Notes: generated by a model not told the origin, from the letters alone. A stretch of 64,000 nucleotides of DNA from Firm-04 sp045600205 (GCA_045600205.1 JAZRXM010000021.1:1-64000); one strand, 5' to 3'. Counted from the stretch's first letter, positions 15,579-24,430 are shown. A program made the numbers and translations.

Positions 15579-15688
15579 AAGAGGATTTCCGATGTTGAAA
15601 TCCTGAAGCTCAAAGCGAAAGCAGAGAGCAGTTATGGGAGTCATGCTCCCGAAAACAAAGCATTGATTTTAAGGAGTTGAAATTTGCA

Positions 15689-16522
15689 ATGGCAATTAAA
15701 GCCTATAAGCCGACTACTCCCGGCCGCCGCGGCATGACTGTTACCGATTACAGCAGCCTTTCCAAAAACGGTCCTGAGAAGTCTCTGTGCGTGACTCTGA
15801 AGAAGAAGTCCGGCAGAAACAGCTACGGCAGAATCACTGTTCGCCATCGCGGCGGCGGTGTTCGTCCGAAGTACAGAATCATCGACTTCAAGAGAAATAA
15901 GGATGGCATGAATGCTACCGTTATGACCCTTGAGTACGATCCGAACCGCAGCGCATTCATCGCTCTCGTACAGTACGAGGACGGCGAGAAGCGTTACATC
16001 CTCGCACCGAACGGTCTGAAGGTTGGCGACGTTGTTCGCAGCGGTGCTGACAGCGATATCAAGCCGGGCAACTGCCTGCCGCTTACCAATATCCCTGTTG
16101 GTACATTCATCCACAACATTGAGCTTTATCCCGGCAAGGGCGGTCAGCTTGTCCGTTCCGCTGGTAACATGGCTCAGTTGATGGGTAAGGAAGATGCGTA
16201 TGCACTGGTTCGTCTGCCCAGCGGCGAAATGAGAAAAGTTCCGGTCATCGGCAAAGCTACTATCGGTCAGGTTTCCAACATTGACCACGAAAACGTCCAC
16301 CTCGGCAAGGCAGGTCGTACCCGTCACATGGGTATCCGCCCGACTGTTCGCGGTTCTGTCATGAACCCCTGCGATCACCCGCACGGTGGTGGTGAAGGTA
16401 AGTCGCCGATCGGTCGTCCGGGTCCTGTTACTCCTTGGGGTAAGCCGGCACTCGGTTATAAGACTCGTAAACACCACAAAGCATCCGATAAGCTCATCGT
16501 AAAGCGTCGCAACGGTAAATAA
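15689..16522 (+). CDS. rplB: 50S ribosomal protein L2
   Basis: 277 residues, MAIKAYKPTTPGRRG at the N-terminus. The HPHGGGEGKSPIGRPGPVTP segment near the C-terminus contains the conserved His near the peptidyl-transferase centre. ATG at 15689 was chosen from homology. A TTG at 15677 abuts AAGGAG and is too close to be used. Confidence 0.97.
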   Translation: MAIKAYKPTTPGRRGMTVTDYSSLSKNGPEKSLCVTLKKKSGRNSYGRITVRHRGGGVRPKYRIIDFKRNKDGMNATVMTLEYDPNRSAFIALVQYEDGEKRYILAPNGLKVGDVVRSGADSDIKPGNCLPLTNIPVGTFIHNIELYPGKGGQLVRSAGNMAQLMGKEDAYALVRLPSGEMRKVPVIGKATIGQVSNIDHENVHLGKAGRTRHMGIRPTVRGSVMNPCDHPHGGGEGKSPIGRPGPVTPWGKPALGYKTRKHHKASDKLIVKRRNGK

Positions 16523-16538
16523 GAAAGGAGGCTGACTC

Positions 16539-16823
16539 ATGAGCAGAAGTGTTAAGAAAGGTCCTTTCGTTCAGGAGGCTCTCTACAAGAGAGTTGTTGC
16601 TATGAACGAGGCTGGCGAGAAGAAGGTCCTCAAGACTTGGAGCCGTTCTTCTACAATCTTCCCGGAATTTGTCGGTCACACCTTCGCAGTGCATGACGGA
16701 CGCAAGCATATTCCGGTTTTCGTTACCGAGGAAATGATTGGTCATAAGCTCGGCGAGTTCGCCCCGACCAGAACCTTCCGCGGCCATGCTGGTTCGAAGA
16801 CTTCGAACAACGGCAAGAAGTAA
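16539..16823 (+). CDS. rpsS: 30S ribosomal protein S19
   Basis: 94 residues, MSRSVKKGPFVQEAL, with the conserved FVGHTFAVHDGRKHIPVFVTE block. It lies in the 30S head, contacts S13 and the A-site finger. AAGGAGG precedes the start by 8 bp. Confidence 0.97.
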   Translation: MSRSVKKGPFVQEALYKRVVAMNEAGEKKVLKTWSRSSTIFPEFVGHTFAVHDGRKHIPVFVTEEMIGHKLGEFAPTRTFRGHAGSKTSNNGKK

Positions 16824-16841
16824 TCGGAAGGAGGAATACTG

Positions 16842-17207
16842 ATGGCTATCAATGATACCGCATTTGCTCCTGAAGCAAAAGCTATTCTGCGCGGCGAGCG
16901 CATCTCTCCGAGAAAGGTTCAGATCGTCCTCGATCTCATCCGCAATCAGCCGGTTGATATCGCTCTGGCAGCTCTGGATCTCACTCCGAAGGCAGCTTGC
17001 CCGATCGTGAAGAAGCTTCTGAATTCCGCGATCGCAAATGCTGACAACAACCACTCTATGAATAAAGATGCGCTGTACGTTGCAGCCTGCTACGTTGGAC
17101 CGGGCCCGATCCTCAAGAGAATCCAGCCCCGCGCTCACGGCAGAGCATTCCGCATCAACAAGCGTACTTCCAACATCACCATCATCCTCAAGGAAAAGGA
17201 GGCGTAA
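16842..17207 (+). CDS. rplV: 50S ribosomal protein L22
   Basis: 121 residues with SPRKVQIVLDLIRN and the tunnel hairpin ending RIQPRAHGRAFRINKRTSNI. The tip of this loop is where macrolide-resistance changes occur in other bacteria; none can be judged here. It overlaps nothing and has GGAGG upstream. Confidence 0.97.
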   Translation: MAINDTAFAPEAKAILRGERISPRKVQIVLDLIRNQPVDIALAALDLTPKAACPIVKKLLNSAIANADNNHSMNKDALYVAACYVGPGPILKRIQPRAHGRAFRINKRTSNITIILKEKEA

Positions 17208-17212
17208 GTCGA

Positions 17213-18070
17213 ATGGGACAGAAAGTTAATCCGCATGGTATGCGCGTTGGCATCATCAAGGATTGGGATTCCCGCTGGTTCGCTCGCAAGAAGGACTTCG
17301 GCGATACCCTCGTTGAGGATTACAATCTGCGCGAATTCGTAAAGAAGACCCTGTATGCAGCTGGTATCGCACGCGTCGAAATCGAGCGCAACGGCGATAA
17401 GGTTCGCGTTCACATTCACTGCGCAAAGCCGGGTCTGATCATCGGCCGCGGCGGTGCTGAAATCGATAAGCTCCGCGCAACCCTCGAAAAGCAGACCGGT
17501 AAGACCGTGAACATCAACATCATCGAGGTTAAGGTTATGGACCTCGACGCTCAGCTCGTTGCTGAGAAGATTGCACTCGACCTTGAGAACCGTGTTTCTT
17601 TCCGTCGTGCAATGAAGGGCTCCATCGGCAGAACCATGAAGATGGGTGCCAAGGGTATCAAGATCAAGTGTGGCGGTCGTCTGGGCGGTGCTGAAATCGC
17701 TCGTTCCGAGTGCTACCACGAAGGTACCATTCCGCTGCAGACCATCCGTGCCGATATCGACTACGGTTTTGCTGAGGCAAACACCACTTACGGTCGTATC
17801 GGTGTCAAGGTTTGGATCTACAAGGGCGAGATCCTGAAGGGCGACGCTGCAAAGGCTGCTGCCAATAAGGAACGCTATGAGAAGAAGAATGATCGTCCGA
17901 GAGACAATCGTCGTCGTCGTGATGATCGTAACGGCGGTAACAATGGTGACCGCAAGCCGCGCCGCGAGTTCAACAACAATGGTGACCGCAAGCCGCGTGG
18001 CGACCGTCCGCAGGGTGGTCAGTTCAAGAGAGAAGGAGGTTCCGCAAATGCTGCTTCCAAAGAGAGTTAA
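17213..18070 (+). CDS. rpsC: 30S ribosomal protein S3 with long basic tail
   Basis: 285 residues, longer than the usual 210-230. The KH domain (residues about 40-105, KPGLIIGRGGAEIDKLR) binds mRNA at the entry site with S4 and S5. From about residue 225 the chain becomes a low-complexity tail of Arg, Asn, Asp and Gly with two copies of NNGDRKPR and an RRRRDDR stretch. The last 23 bases overlap rplP. The tail is disordered and positively charged; its role is unknown. Confidence 0.97.
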   Translation: MGQKVNPHGMRVGIIKDWDSRWFARKKDFGDTLVEDYNLREFVKKTLYAAGIARVEIERNGDKVRVHIHCAKPGLIIGRGGAEIDKLRATLEKQTGKTVNINIIEVKVMDLDAQLVAEKIALDLENRVSFRRAMKGSIGRTMKMGAKGIKIKCGGRLGGAEIARSECYHEGTIPLQTIRADIDYGFAEANTTYGRIGVKVWIYKGEILKGDAAKAAANKERYEKKNDRPRDNRRRRDDRNGGNNGDRKPRREFNNNGDRKPRGDRPQGGQFKREGGSANAASKES

Positions 18071-18476
18071 GTATCGCCGCGTCCACAGAGGACGTCTGAC
18101 TGGTAAAGCTCTTCGCGGCAACCGCGTCACTTACGGTGATTTCGGTCTGGTCGCACTGGAGCCGTCCTGGATTACTTCCAACCAGATTGAAGCTGCCCGT
18201 ATCGCTATGACCCGTTATATCAAGCGTGGCGGTCAGGTTTGGATCAAGATTTTCCCGGATAAGCCCATCACCGAGAAACCCGCTGAAACCCGAATGGGTT
18301 CCGGTAAAGGTTCTCCTGAATACTGGGTTGCAGTAGTAAAGCCCGGCCGTGTAATGTTCGAGATCGCAGGCGTCAGCGAGGAAGTTGCTCGTGAGGCTCT
18401 GCGTCTGGCAATGCACAAGCTGCCTGTTAAATGTAAGATTCTGGCAAAAGAGCAAGAGGGAGGTGCGGAAGCATGA
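18048..18476 (+). CDS. rplP: 50S ribosomal protein L16
   Basis: 142 residues starting MLLPKRVKYRRVHRGR, with GRVMFEIAGVSEEVAREALR in the C-terminal half. It organises the A-site region of 23S rRNA. Its start lies inside the end of rpsC and uses AGAAGGAGG, which is within the rpsC tail coding region. Confidence 0.97.
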   Translation: MLLPKRVKYRRVHRGRLTGKALRGNRVTYGDFGLVALEPSWITSNQIEAARIAMTRYIKRGGQVWIKIFPDKPITEKPAETRMGSGKGSPEYWVAVVKPGRVMFEIAGVSEEVAREALRLAMHKLPVKCKILAKEQEGGAEA

Positions 18477-18673
18477 AGGCATCTGAGATCAAAGACATGA
18501 CCTACGAGGAAATGAATGAAAAGCTCCAGAGCCTGAAGGAAGAGCTTTTCGCACTTCGGTTCCAGCTCGCAGCGAACCAGCTTGAGAACACTGCACGTCT
18601 GAATGCAGTCAAGAAGGACATCGCTCGTGTAAAAACCTGTATGCGTGCTGCACAGCTTGCAGCAAAGGCATGA
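18473..18673 (+). CDS. rpmC: 50S ribosomal protein L29
   Basis: 66 residues, two-helix protein (MKASEIKDMTYEEMNEKLQS and later ARLNAVKKDIARVKT). It sits by the tunnel exit next to L23. ATG overlaps the rplP stop by 4 bases. Confidence 0.96.
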   Translation: MKASEIKDMTYEEMNEKLQSLKEELFALRFQLAANQLENTARLNAVKKDIARVKTCMRAAQLAAKA

Positions 18674-18690
18674 GTTAAGGAGGAACTGTC

Positions 18691-18957
18691 GTGAGTGAGA
18701 CCACTGAGAGAAACCTGAGAAAAACCCGTACCGGCAAGGTCATCAGCGACAAGATGGACAAGACCGTTGTCATCGCAATCGCTGATAACGTACAGCACCC
18801 CCTGTACAAGAAAATCGTCAAGCGTACCGTTCATCTGAAGGCACATGACGAGAATAACGAATGCCGCGTCGGCGACCGCGTTCTCATTATGGAAACCCGC
18901 CCGCTCTCCAAAGATAAGAGATGGCGCGTTGTCAACATCATCGAGAAAGCAAAATAA
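18691..18957 (+). CDS. rpsQ: 30S ribosomal protein S17
   Basis: 88 residues, OB fold: GKVISDKMDKTVVIAI, KRTVHLKAHDE, GDRVLIMETRPLSKDKRW. The GTG start follows AAGGAGG. It binds 16S rRNA helices 7 and 11 early in assembly. Confidence 0.96.
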   Translation: MSETTERNLRKTRTGKVISDKMDKTVVIAIADNVQHPLYKKIVKRTVHLKAHDENNECRVGDRVLIMETRPLSKDKRWRVVNIIEKAK

Positions 18958-18974
18958 TCACTTGATTCAATCGA

Positions 18975-19020
18975 CAGGTTGCAGAAAGCTCTACGGTCGG
19001 AAACCGTACAGCGCAGCCTG
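18975..19020 (+). other. Two-tier hairpin before rplN
   Basis: CAGGTTGC (18975-18982) pairs with GCAGCCTG (19013-19020) with one G-U/mismatch, enclosing a second stem ACGGT/ACCGT (18993-18997 with 19003-19007). It fills the 88-bp gap between rpsQ and rplN, where neighbouring gaps are 10-20 bp. It could be a translational operator for the spc part of the cluster. Confidence 0.45.
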
Positions 19021-19045
19021 ACAATACAGATAGGAGGAACCTGCT

Positions 19046-19414
19046 GTGATTCAGATGCAATCTTACCTTAAGGTTGCTGACAACACAGGCGCGAAGGAAC
19101 TCATGTGCATTCGTGTTCTGGGCGGTACCCGCAGACGTTACGCAAACATCGGTGACGTTGTTGTCGCTTCCGTTAAGAAAGCAACACCCGGCGGCGTTGT
19201 CAAAAAGGGCGACGTTGTCAAGGCAGTAATCGTTCGTTCCGCAAAGGGCATCCGTCGTGAGGACGGTACTTACATTCGCTTCGATGAGAACGCTGCTGTT
19301 ATCATCAAGGAAGATAAGACCCCGAAGGGAACCCGTATTTTTGGACCGGTCGCAAGAGAACTGAGAGAGCATGACTACGTCAAGATCCTCTCCCTTGCAC
19401 CCGAAGTTCTGTAA
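19046..19414 (+). CDS. rplN: 50S ribosomal protein L14
   Basis: 122 residues, MIQMQSYLKVADNTGAKELM, GTG start after AGGAGG. The C-terminal RIFGPVARELREHDYVKILS is conserved. It forms an intersubunit bridge and the RsfS-binding surface. Confidence 0.97.
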   Translation: MIQMQSYLKVADNTGAKELMCIRVLGGTRRRYANIGDVVVASVKKATPGGVVKKGDVVKAVIVRSAKGIRREDGTYIRFDENAAVIIKEDKTPKGTRIFGPVARELREHDYVKILSLAPEVL

Positions 19415-19429
19415 TTTGGAGGTATCGCA

Positions 19430-19777
19430 ATGAGTAAAGTACACGTAAAGACAGGCGATACCGTCTGCCTGCTCGTTGGTGATCCTACCGATAAGTACAC
19501 CAACGCAGAAAAGAAAACCCTCAAGACCGGTAAAGTCTTGGAGGTCAGCCCGAAAGAGGGCAAGGTCATCGTTGAGGGCATCAACATGATCACCAAGCAC
19601 GTAAAGCCCACCCGTATGGGTCAGCAGGGCGGTATCATCAAGGCTGAATCTCCGGTTTATGCCTGCAAGGTACAGCTCATCTGCCCGAAGTGCGGCAAGC
19701 CCACCCGTGTCGGTCACGAGATGGACGGCGACAAGAAGGTTCGTGTCTGCAAGAAGTGCGGCGCAAAATTTGCTTAA
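19430..19777 (+). CDS. rplX: 50S ribosomal protein L24
   Basis: 115 residues. The KOW motif is near the N-terminus (VKTGDTVCLLVGDPTDK is a diverged version). The C-terminal half has two CxxC pairs (CPKCGKPT, CKKCGAKFA) that probably bind zinc. An assembly-initiating protein near the tunnel exit. Confidence 0.95.
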   Translation: MSKVHVKTGDTVCLLVGDPTDKYTNAEKKTLKTGKVLEVSPKEGKVIVEGINMITKHVKPTRMGQQGGIIKAESPVYACKVQLICPKCGKPTRVGHEMDGDKKVRVCKKCGAKFA

Positions 19778-19793
19778 TTGAAGGAGAACAGTG

Positions 19794-20333
19794 ATGGCTA
19801 GATTGAGAGATTATTATGTCAGCACCGTCGCTCCGGCGCTGATGAAAAAGTTCGGTTATAAGAACGTTATGCAGATCCCCCGCCTCAACAAGGTTGTTGT
19901 AAACGTCGGTGCAGGCGAAGCAAAGGAAAACGCTAAGGCAATCGACGCAATCATGGGCGACCTTTCCCTGATTACCGGTCAGAAGCCGGTTGTCTGCCGC
20001 GCAAAGAAATCTGTCGCAAACTTCAAGCTCCGTGAGGGTATGCCCATCGGCGTAAAAGTTACCCTCCGCGGTGAGAAAATGTGGGACTTCGTTGACAAAC
20101 TGTTCAACATCGCATTCCCGCGTGTTCGTGACTTCCGTGGTATCAACGGCAATTCCTTCGATGGAAAGGGCAACTACTCCACCGGTATCAAGGAACAGCT
20201 GATCTTCCCGGAAATCGAGTACGATAAGATCGACAAGGTTCGCGGCATGGATATCAACTTCATCACCACTGCCACCACCGATGAAGAGGCCAAAGAGCTG
20301 CTCACGCTGCTCGGTGCTCCGTTCGCGAAGTAA
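19794..20333 (+). CDS. rplE: 50S ribosomal protein L5
   Basis: 179 residues, MARLRDYYVSTVAPALMKKF, with NVGAGEAKEN and RDFRGINGNSFDGKGNYSTG. It binds 5S rRNA. ATG at 19794 is preferred to GTG at 19791 because of the 7-bp spacing from AAGGAG. Confidence 0.97.
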   Translation: MARLRDYYVSTVAPALMKKFGYKNVMQIPRLNKVVVNVGAGEAKENAKAIDAIMGDLSLITGQKPVVCRAKKSVANFKLREGMPIGVKVTLRGEKMWDFVDKLFNIAFPRVRDFRGINGNSFDGKGNYSTGIKEQLIFPEIEYDKIDKVRGMDINFITTATTDEEAKELLTLLGAPFAK

Positions 20334-20346
20334 TCAGGAGGGACAT

Positions 20347-20532
20347 ATGGCAAAGAAATCTATGATTCTGAAGCAGCAGAGAGCTCCGAAGTTCTCTACT
20401 CGTGCTTATAACAGATGCAAAATCTGCGGAAGACCCCATGCCTACCTCAGAAAGTTCGGTATTTGCCGAATTTGCTTCAGAGAGCTTGCACACGATGGTC
20501 AGATCCCAGGTGTCAAGAAGGCAAGCTGGTAA
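20347..20532 (+). CDS. rpsZ: 30S ribosomal protein S14, zinc (C+) type
   Basis: 61 residues, the short zinc-binding form: Cys24, Cys27, Cys40 and Cys43 in CKIC...CRIC. ATG follows AGGAGGGA. Common in Firmicutes. Confidence 0.96.
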   Translation: MAKKSMILKQQRAPKFSTRAYNRCKICGRPHAYLRKFGICRICFRELAHDGQIPGVKKASW

Positions 20533-20561
20533 ACCGACGATAGAAAAAGGAGGTCATTGGT

Positions 20562-20960
20562 ATGCAAATTTCGGATACCATCGCGGATTTGCTGACACGA
20601 ATCCGTAACGCTAATACCGCTAAGCACGCTACTGTTGACGTTCCTGCTTCCAACGTGAAGAAGGCCATTACCCAGATCCTGTTGGACGAGGGCTATGTGA
20701 AGAACTTCCAGGTCATCGAGGATGGCAAGCAGGGCATCATCCGCATTACACTCAAGTACAGCGATAACAGAATGCCTGTTATCAGCGGTCTTCGCCGCAT
20801 TTCCAAGCCCGGTCTGCGTATTTACAGCAGCTGTGAGGATATGCCGAAGGTTCGCAAGGGTCTGGGCATCGTCATCGTTTCTACCTCGAAGGGCATCATG
20901 ACCGATAAAAAGGCTCGTGAGCTCAACGTCGGCGGCGAGATTCTCGCTTACATTTGGTAA
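20562..20960 (+). CDS. rpsH: 30S ribosomal protein S8
   Basis: 132 residues, SDTIADLLTRIRNAN at the N-terminus and KARELNVGGEILAYIW at the end. It organises the 16S central domain; in E. coli it represses the spc operon. AAAGGAGG precedes the ATG. Confidence 0.97.
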   Translation: MQISDTIADLLTRIRNANTAKHATVDVPASNVKKAITQILLDEGYVKNFQVIEDGKQGIIRITLKYSDNRMPVISGLRRISKPGLRIYSSCEDMPKVRKGLGIVIVSTSKGIMTDKKARELNVGGEILAYIW

Positions 20961-20975
20961 TAGGAGGAAACGCAT

Positions 20976-21524
20976 ATGTCAAGAATTGGAAGACTGCCGA
21001 TTGCGATTCCTGCCGGCGTCACCGTAACGGTTGACGATACCAATCTGGTTACCGTAAAGGGACCGAAGGGCGAGAACAGCTATCGCGCAAACGCTGCGAT
21101 CGAGATCAAAGTTGAGGATGGCACCATTACGGTCGCTCGTCCGAACGATAACAAGGAAAACCGCGCACTGCACGGTCTGACCCGTACTCTGATTGCAAAT
21201 ATGGTTTACGGTGTAAGCACCGGTTTCTCTAAGACTCTCGAGATCGAGGGTATCGGCTACCGTGCCGCAAAAGACGGCAAGAACCTGGTCATGAACCTCG
21301 GTTACTCCCATCAGGTCATCATGCCTGAGAAGAACGGCGTAACCGTTGACGTTCCCAGCCCGAACAAGATCATCATCAATGGTGCTGATAAGCAGGCTGT
21401 TGGTCAGTTCGCTGCCGCAGTTCGCGAGAAGCGTCCGCCGGAACCCTATAAGGGCAAGGGCATTCGCTACGAAGGCGAGCACATTATCCGCAAGGAAGGC
21501 AAGGCCGGTAAGGGCAAGAAATAA
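20976..21524 (+). CDS. rplF: 50S ribosomal protein L6
   Basis: 182 residues, MSRIGRLPIAIPAGVTVTV, and near the end PPEPYKGKGIRYEGEHIIRK, the L6 signature. It lies near the sarcin-ricin loop. Starts 15 bp after rpsH with AGGAGG. Confidence 0.97.
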   Translation: MSRIGRLPIAIPAGVTVTVDDTNLVTVKGPKGENSYRANAAIEIKVEDGTITVARPNDNKENRALHGLTRTLIANMVYGVSTGFSKTLEIEGIGYRAAKDGKNLVMNLGYSHQVIMPEKNGVTVDVPSPNKIIINGADKQAVGQFAAAVREKRPPEPYKGKGIRYEGEHIIRKEGKAGKGKK

Positions 21525-21543
21525 GGAGAAAGGTTGAATTGCT

Positions 21544-21903
21544 ATGGTAAAGAAAATTGACAGCAACAAGGCACGCCTCAAGAGACATCGCAGAGTTCGT
21601 GCTAAAATCTCCGGAACTGCCCAGTGCCCCAGACTGAGCGTTTATCGCTCGACAAAGCACATCTATGCACAGCTGATCGATGACGTTGCAGGTGTTACCC
21701 TCGCAGCAGCATCCAGCCAGGATAAGGGCTTTGAGGGCAATGGCGGCAATAAGGAAGGCGCACGCCTCGTCGGCGCCGCAATCGCTAAGAAGGCTGCTGA
21801 TAAGGGCATCACTGAAGTCGTTTTCGACCGTGGTGGCTACCTCTATCACGGCAGAGTTTCGGAGCTCGCAGACAGCGCCCGTGAGAACGGGTTGCAGTTC
21901 TAA
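21544..21903 (+). CDS. rplR: 50S ribosomal protein L18
   Basis: 119 residues, starting MVKKIDSNKARLKRHRRVRA, with FDRGGYLYHGRVSELADSAR at the end. It binds 5S rRNA with L5. Confidence 0.97.
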   Translation: MVKKIDSNKARLKRHRRVRAKISGTAQCPRLSVYRSTKHIYAQLIDDVAGVTLAAASSQDKGFEGNGGNKEGARLVGAAIAKKAADKGITEVVFDRGGYLYHGRVSELADSARENGLQF

Positions 21904-21921
21904 TGAAGGAGGGAATCTCAT

Positions 21922-22425
21922 TTGGCACTGATTGACGCAACTGGCATGGAGCTGATGGAGCGTGTCGTTTCCATCAACCGTGTTAGCAAGACCGTAAAGG
22001 GCGGCCGTATTATGAAATTCGCTGCTCTCGTAGTTGTCGGCGACGGCAACGGTATCGTAGGCTTCGGCATGGGCAAATCCGGTGAAGTTCCGGATGCTAT
22101 CCGCAAGGGTATCGAAGATGCGAAGAAAAATCTGGTTCGTGTTTCCCTCCGTGGTACGACCATTCCGCACGAGATCATCGGTAAGTTCGGCGCAGGCCGC
22201 GTTCTGATGATGCCTGCTGCTCCCGGTACCGGTGTTATCGCCGGCGGTGCAGTCCGTGCGGTCATCGAAATGGCCGGCATTAAGGACATCCGTACCAAGA
22301 GCCAGCGTTCCAACAACCCCTGCAACGTTGTTCGCGCTACCATCAATGGTTTGATGGAGTGCACCGATGCAAAAGAGGTTGCTGCAAAGCGCGGCAAGAC
22401 AACTGCTGAAATCTTCGGCAAATAA
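21922..22425 (+). CDS. rpsE: 30S ribosomal protein S5
   Basis: 167 residues, TTG start after AAGGAGGG. The dsRNA-binding domain has VVGDGNGIVGFGMGKSGEVP and the second half VLMMPAAPGTGVIAGGAVRA. Part of the mRNA entry helicase and fidelity centre. Confidence 0.97.
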   Translation: MALIDATGMELMERVVSINRVSKTVKGGRIMKFAALVVVGDGNGIVGFGMGKSGEVPDAIRKGIEDAKKNLVRVSLRGTTIPHEIIGKFGAGRVLMMPAAPGTGVIAGGAVRAVIEMAGIKDIRTKSQRSNNPCNVVRATINGLMECTDAKEVAAKRGKTTAEIFGK

Positions 22426-22444
22426 TTCGAAGGAGTGAGCTGTT

Positions 22445-22621
22445 ATGGCAAAGAATGTAACACTCGTAAAGAGTCTGATCGGCAGAAAGCAGGACCAGAT
22501 TGCAACTGCTCATTCTCTTGGTCTGCGTAAAATCGGCGATTGCACACAGCAGCCCGATAACGCTCAGACTCAGGGCAAGATCAACAAAATTTCCCACCTC
22601 GTGAAGGTCACGGAAGCTTAA
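22445..22621 (+). CDS. rpmD: 50S ribosomal protein L30
   Basis: 58 residues (MAKNVTLVKSLIGRKQDQIA, ending HLVKVTEA). ATG follows GAAGGAG. Correct position between rpsE and rplO; the central LGLRKIGDC segment is the L30 signature. Confidence 0.95.
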   Translation: MAKNVTLVKSLIGRKQDQIATAHSLGLRKIGDCTQQPDNAQTQGKINKISHLVKVTEA

Positions 22622-22641
22622 TTGCAAGGAGGTGCGATCCA

Positions 22642-23085
22642 TTGAAAATTCATGAATTAACCCCGGCTGCGGATTCCAACCGCGAGGCAAAGCGTATCGG
22701 CAGAGGTCATGGTTCCGGCAACGGCAAGACCGCCGGTAAGGGCCACAAGGGTCAGAACGCTCGCTCCGGCGGCGGTGTCAGAATCGGCTTCGAAGGCGGC
22801 CAGATGCCCCTTGCAAGACGTATTCCGAAGCGTGGTTTCCACAATCACTTCGCTACCACTTATTCTACCGTAAACGTTGGCGACCTCAACAAGTTTGTTG
22901 ACGGCACTGTCGTTGATACCGAACTGCTGATGGCTTCCGGTCTGGTGAAAAAGGTCGAGAACGGCGGTGTTAAGGTTCTCGGCAATGGCGAGCTGAACGT
23001 CAAGCTGACTGTCAAAGCCGCAAAGTTCTCCGGCGCGGCTGCAGAAAAAATCGAGAAAGCAGGCGGGAAAGCTGAGGTGATGTAA
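22642..23085 (+). CDS. rplO: 50S ribosomal protein L15
   Basis: 147 residues, TTG start (MKIHELTPAADSNREAKRIG) after AAGGAGG. The Gly-rich N-terminal extension (GRGHGSGNGKTAGKGHKGQ) threads into 23S rRNA. The secY start lies one base after its stop. Confidence 0.97.
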   Translation: MKIHELTPAADSNREAKRIGRGHGSGNGKTAGKGHKGQNARSGGGVRIGFEGGQMPLARRIPKRGFHNHFATTYSTVNVGDLNKFVDGTVVDTELLMASGLVKKVENGGVKVLGNGELNVKLTVKAAKFSGAAAEKIEKAGGKAEVM

Positions 23086-23086
23086 T

Positions 23087-24430
23087 GTGTTCAAAACGAT
23101 AAAGAATGCTTGGCGCATTCCTGAAATCCGTACGAAGCTTTTGTTCACACTGTTCATCATTGTCATTTTCCGCTTTGGAAGCGCAATTACCGTTCCGTTC
23201 CTCGATATGGGGATCGTATCCAGCTGGATGGCTGAGAAAGCACAGGGCGGTAACTTCCTCGAATACCTGAATATCCTTTCAGGTGGCGCACTTGCGAAAG
23301 CAACCGTTTTCTCGCTCGGTGTAACCCCTTACATCAACGCGAGCATCATCATTCAACTTCTGACCTATGCTTTGCCGCCTCTGGAGCGTCTGCAACAGGA
23401 AGGCGAGGAAGGCAGAAAGAAGCTGAATACCATTAACTCCATTGTCGCACTCGGACTTTCCGCTTTCATGTCGGTTGCTTATTACCTGACACTGAAAGCT
23501 TCGAAAGACGACGCTGGCAAATCTGCTGTCCTCTATACCGAAGGCGGTGCAGGCATCTTTGCGATGTTTGTTATCATCTTCTGCTTCATGGCAGGTTCCT
23601 CGCTGGTTATCTGGCTGGGCAACCGCATCAATGAAAAAGGCATCGGTAACGGCGTTTCGATGATCCTGTTCGCAGGTATCGTTTCCCGTATCCCTGAGGA
23701 CATCGGTCAGATGATCCATCTGGTCAATGAAGATGCACAGAAGTATTTCGGTCTGGTTGTCATTTACCTTGTGATCTTTGTGGTCATGATCGTCGGCATT
23801 GTTCTGTTCAATGAGGCAGAACGCCGCATTCCTGTCCAGTACGCGAAGCGTGTTGTCGGCAGAAAGCAGTATGGCGGTCAGAGCACCCACATTCCGATCA
23901 AGGTTTGCAACTCCGGTGTTATGCCGATCATCTTCGCAATGAGCTTTATGTCGCTGCCGGCTACGATTTCCATGTTTGTGGAACCCGTTTCGAATATTAC
24001 CGACTCTACGACATTCGGTCAGAAGATCTACTACTACTTCATCAACTTCTTCAAGACCCAGAGCTACTCTTATGCAGTTCTCTATTTCATCCTGATTATC
24101 GCATTCAACTACTTCTATGTTTCGATGCAGTACAATCCGGTTGAAATGGCAAACAATCTCCGCCAGTCCAACGGCGGTATCCCCGGTATTCGCCCCGGCA
24201 AACCCACTGCCGATTACATCAGCAAGGTTCTCTCCAAGCTGACCCTCGTCGGTGCAGTTTTCCTTGGCATTATCGCAATCTTCCCGATCATCTTCGTAAG
24301 ACTCACCAATATGCCGATTTCGTCTATGGGTGGTACTTCCGTTCTGATCGTTGTCAGCGTTGCAATCGAAACGGTTCGCACGCTGGAATCTCAGCTTATG
24401 ATGCGTCATCACAAGGGATTCCTTGGCTGA
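23087..24430 (+). CDS. secY: Protein translocase subunit SecY
   Basis: 447 residues, ten membrane segments, GTG start (MFKTIKNAWRIPEIRTKLLF). Motifs: GVTPYINASIIIQLL in helix 2, AERRIPVQYAKR in the cytosolic loop, NPVEMANNLRQSNGGIPGIR before the last helices. It forms the secretion channel with SecE and SecG, and would carry the dockerin enzymes and fibre proteins encoded here. Confidence 0.97.
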   Translation: MFKTIKNAWRIPEIRTKLLFTLFIIVIFRFGSAITVPFLDMGIVSSWMAEKAQGGNFLEYLNILSGGALAKATVFSLGVTPYINASIIIQLLTYALPPLERLQQEGEEGRKKLNTINSIVALGLSAFMSVAYYLTLKASKDDAGKSAVLYTEGGAGIFAMFVIIFCFMAGSSLVIWLGNRINEKGIGNGVSMILFAGIVSRIPEDIGQMIHLVNEDAQKYFGLVVIYLVIFVVMIVGIVLFNEAERRIPVQYAKRVVGRKQYGGQSTHIPIKVCNSGVMPIIFAMSFMSLPATISMFVEPVSNITDSTTFGQKIYYYFINFFKTQSYSYAVLYFILIIAFNYFYVSMQYNPVEMANNLRQSNGGIPGIRPGKPTADYISKVLSKLTLVGAVFLGIIAIFPIIFVRLTNMPISSMGGTSVLIVVSVAIETVRTLESQLMMRHHKGFLG

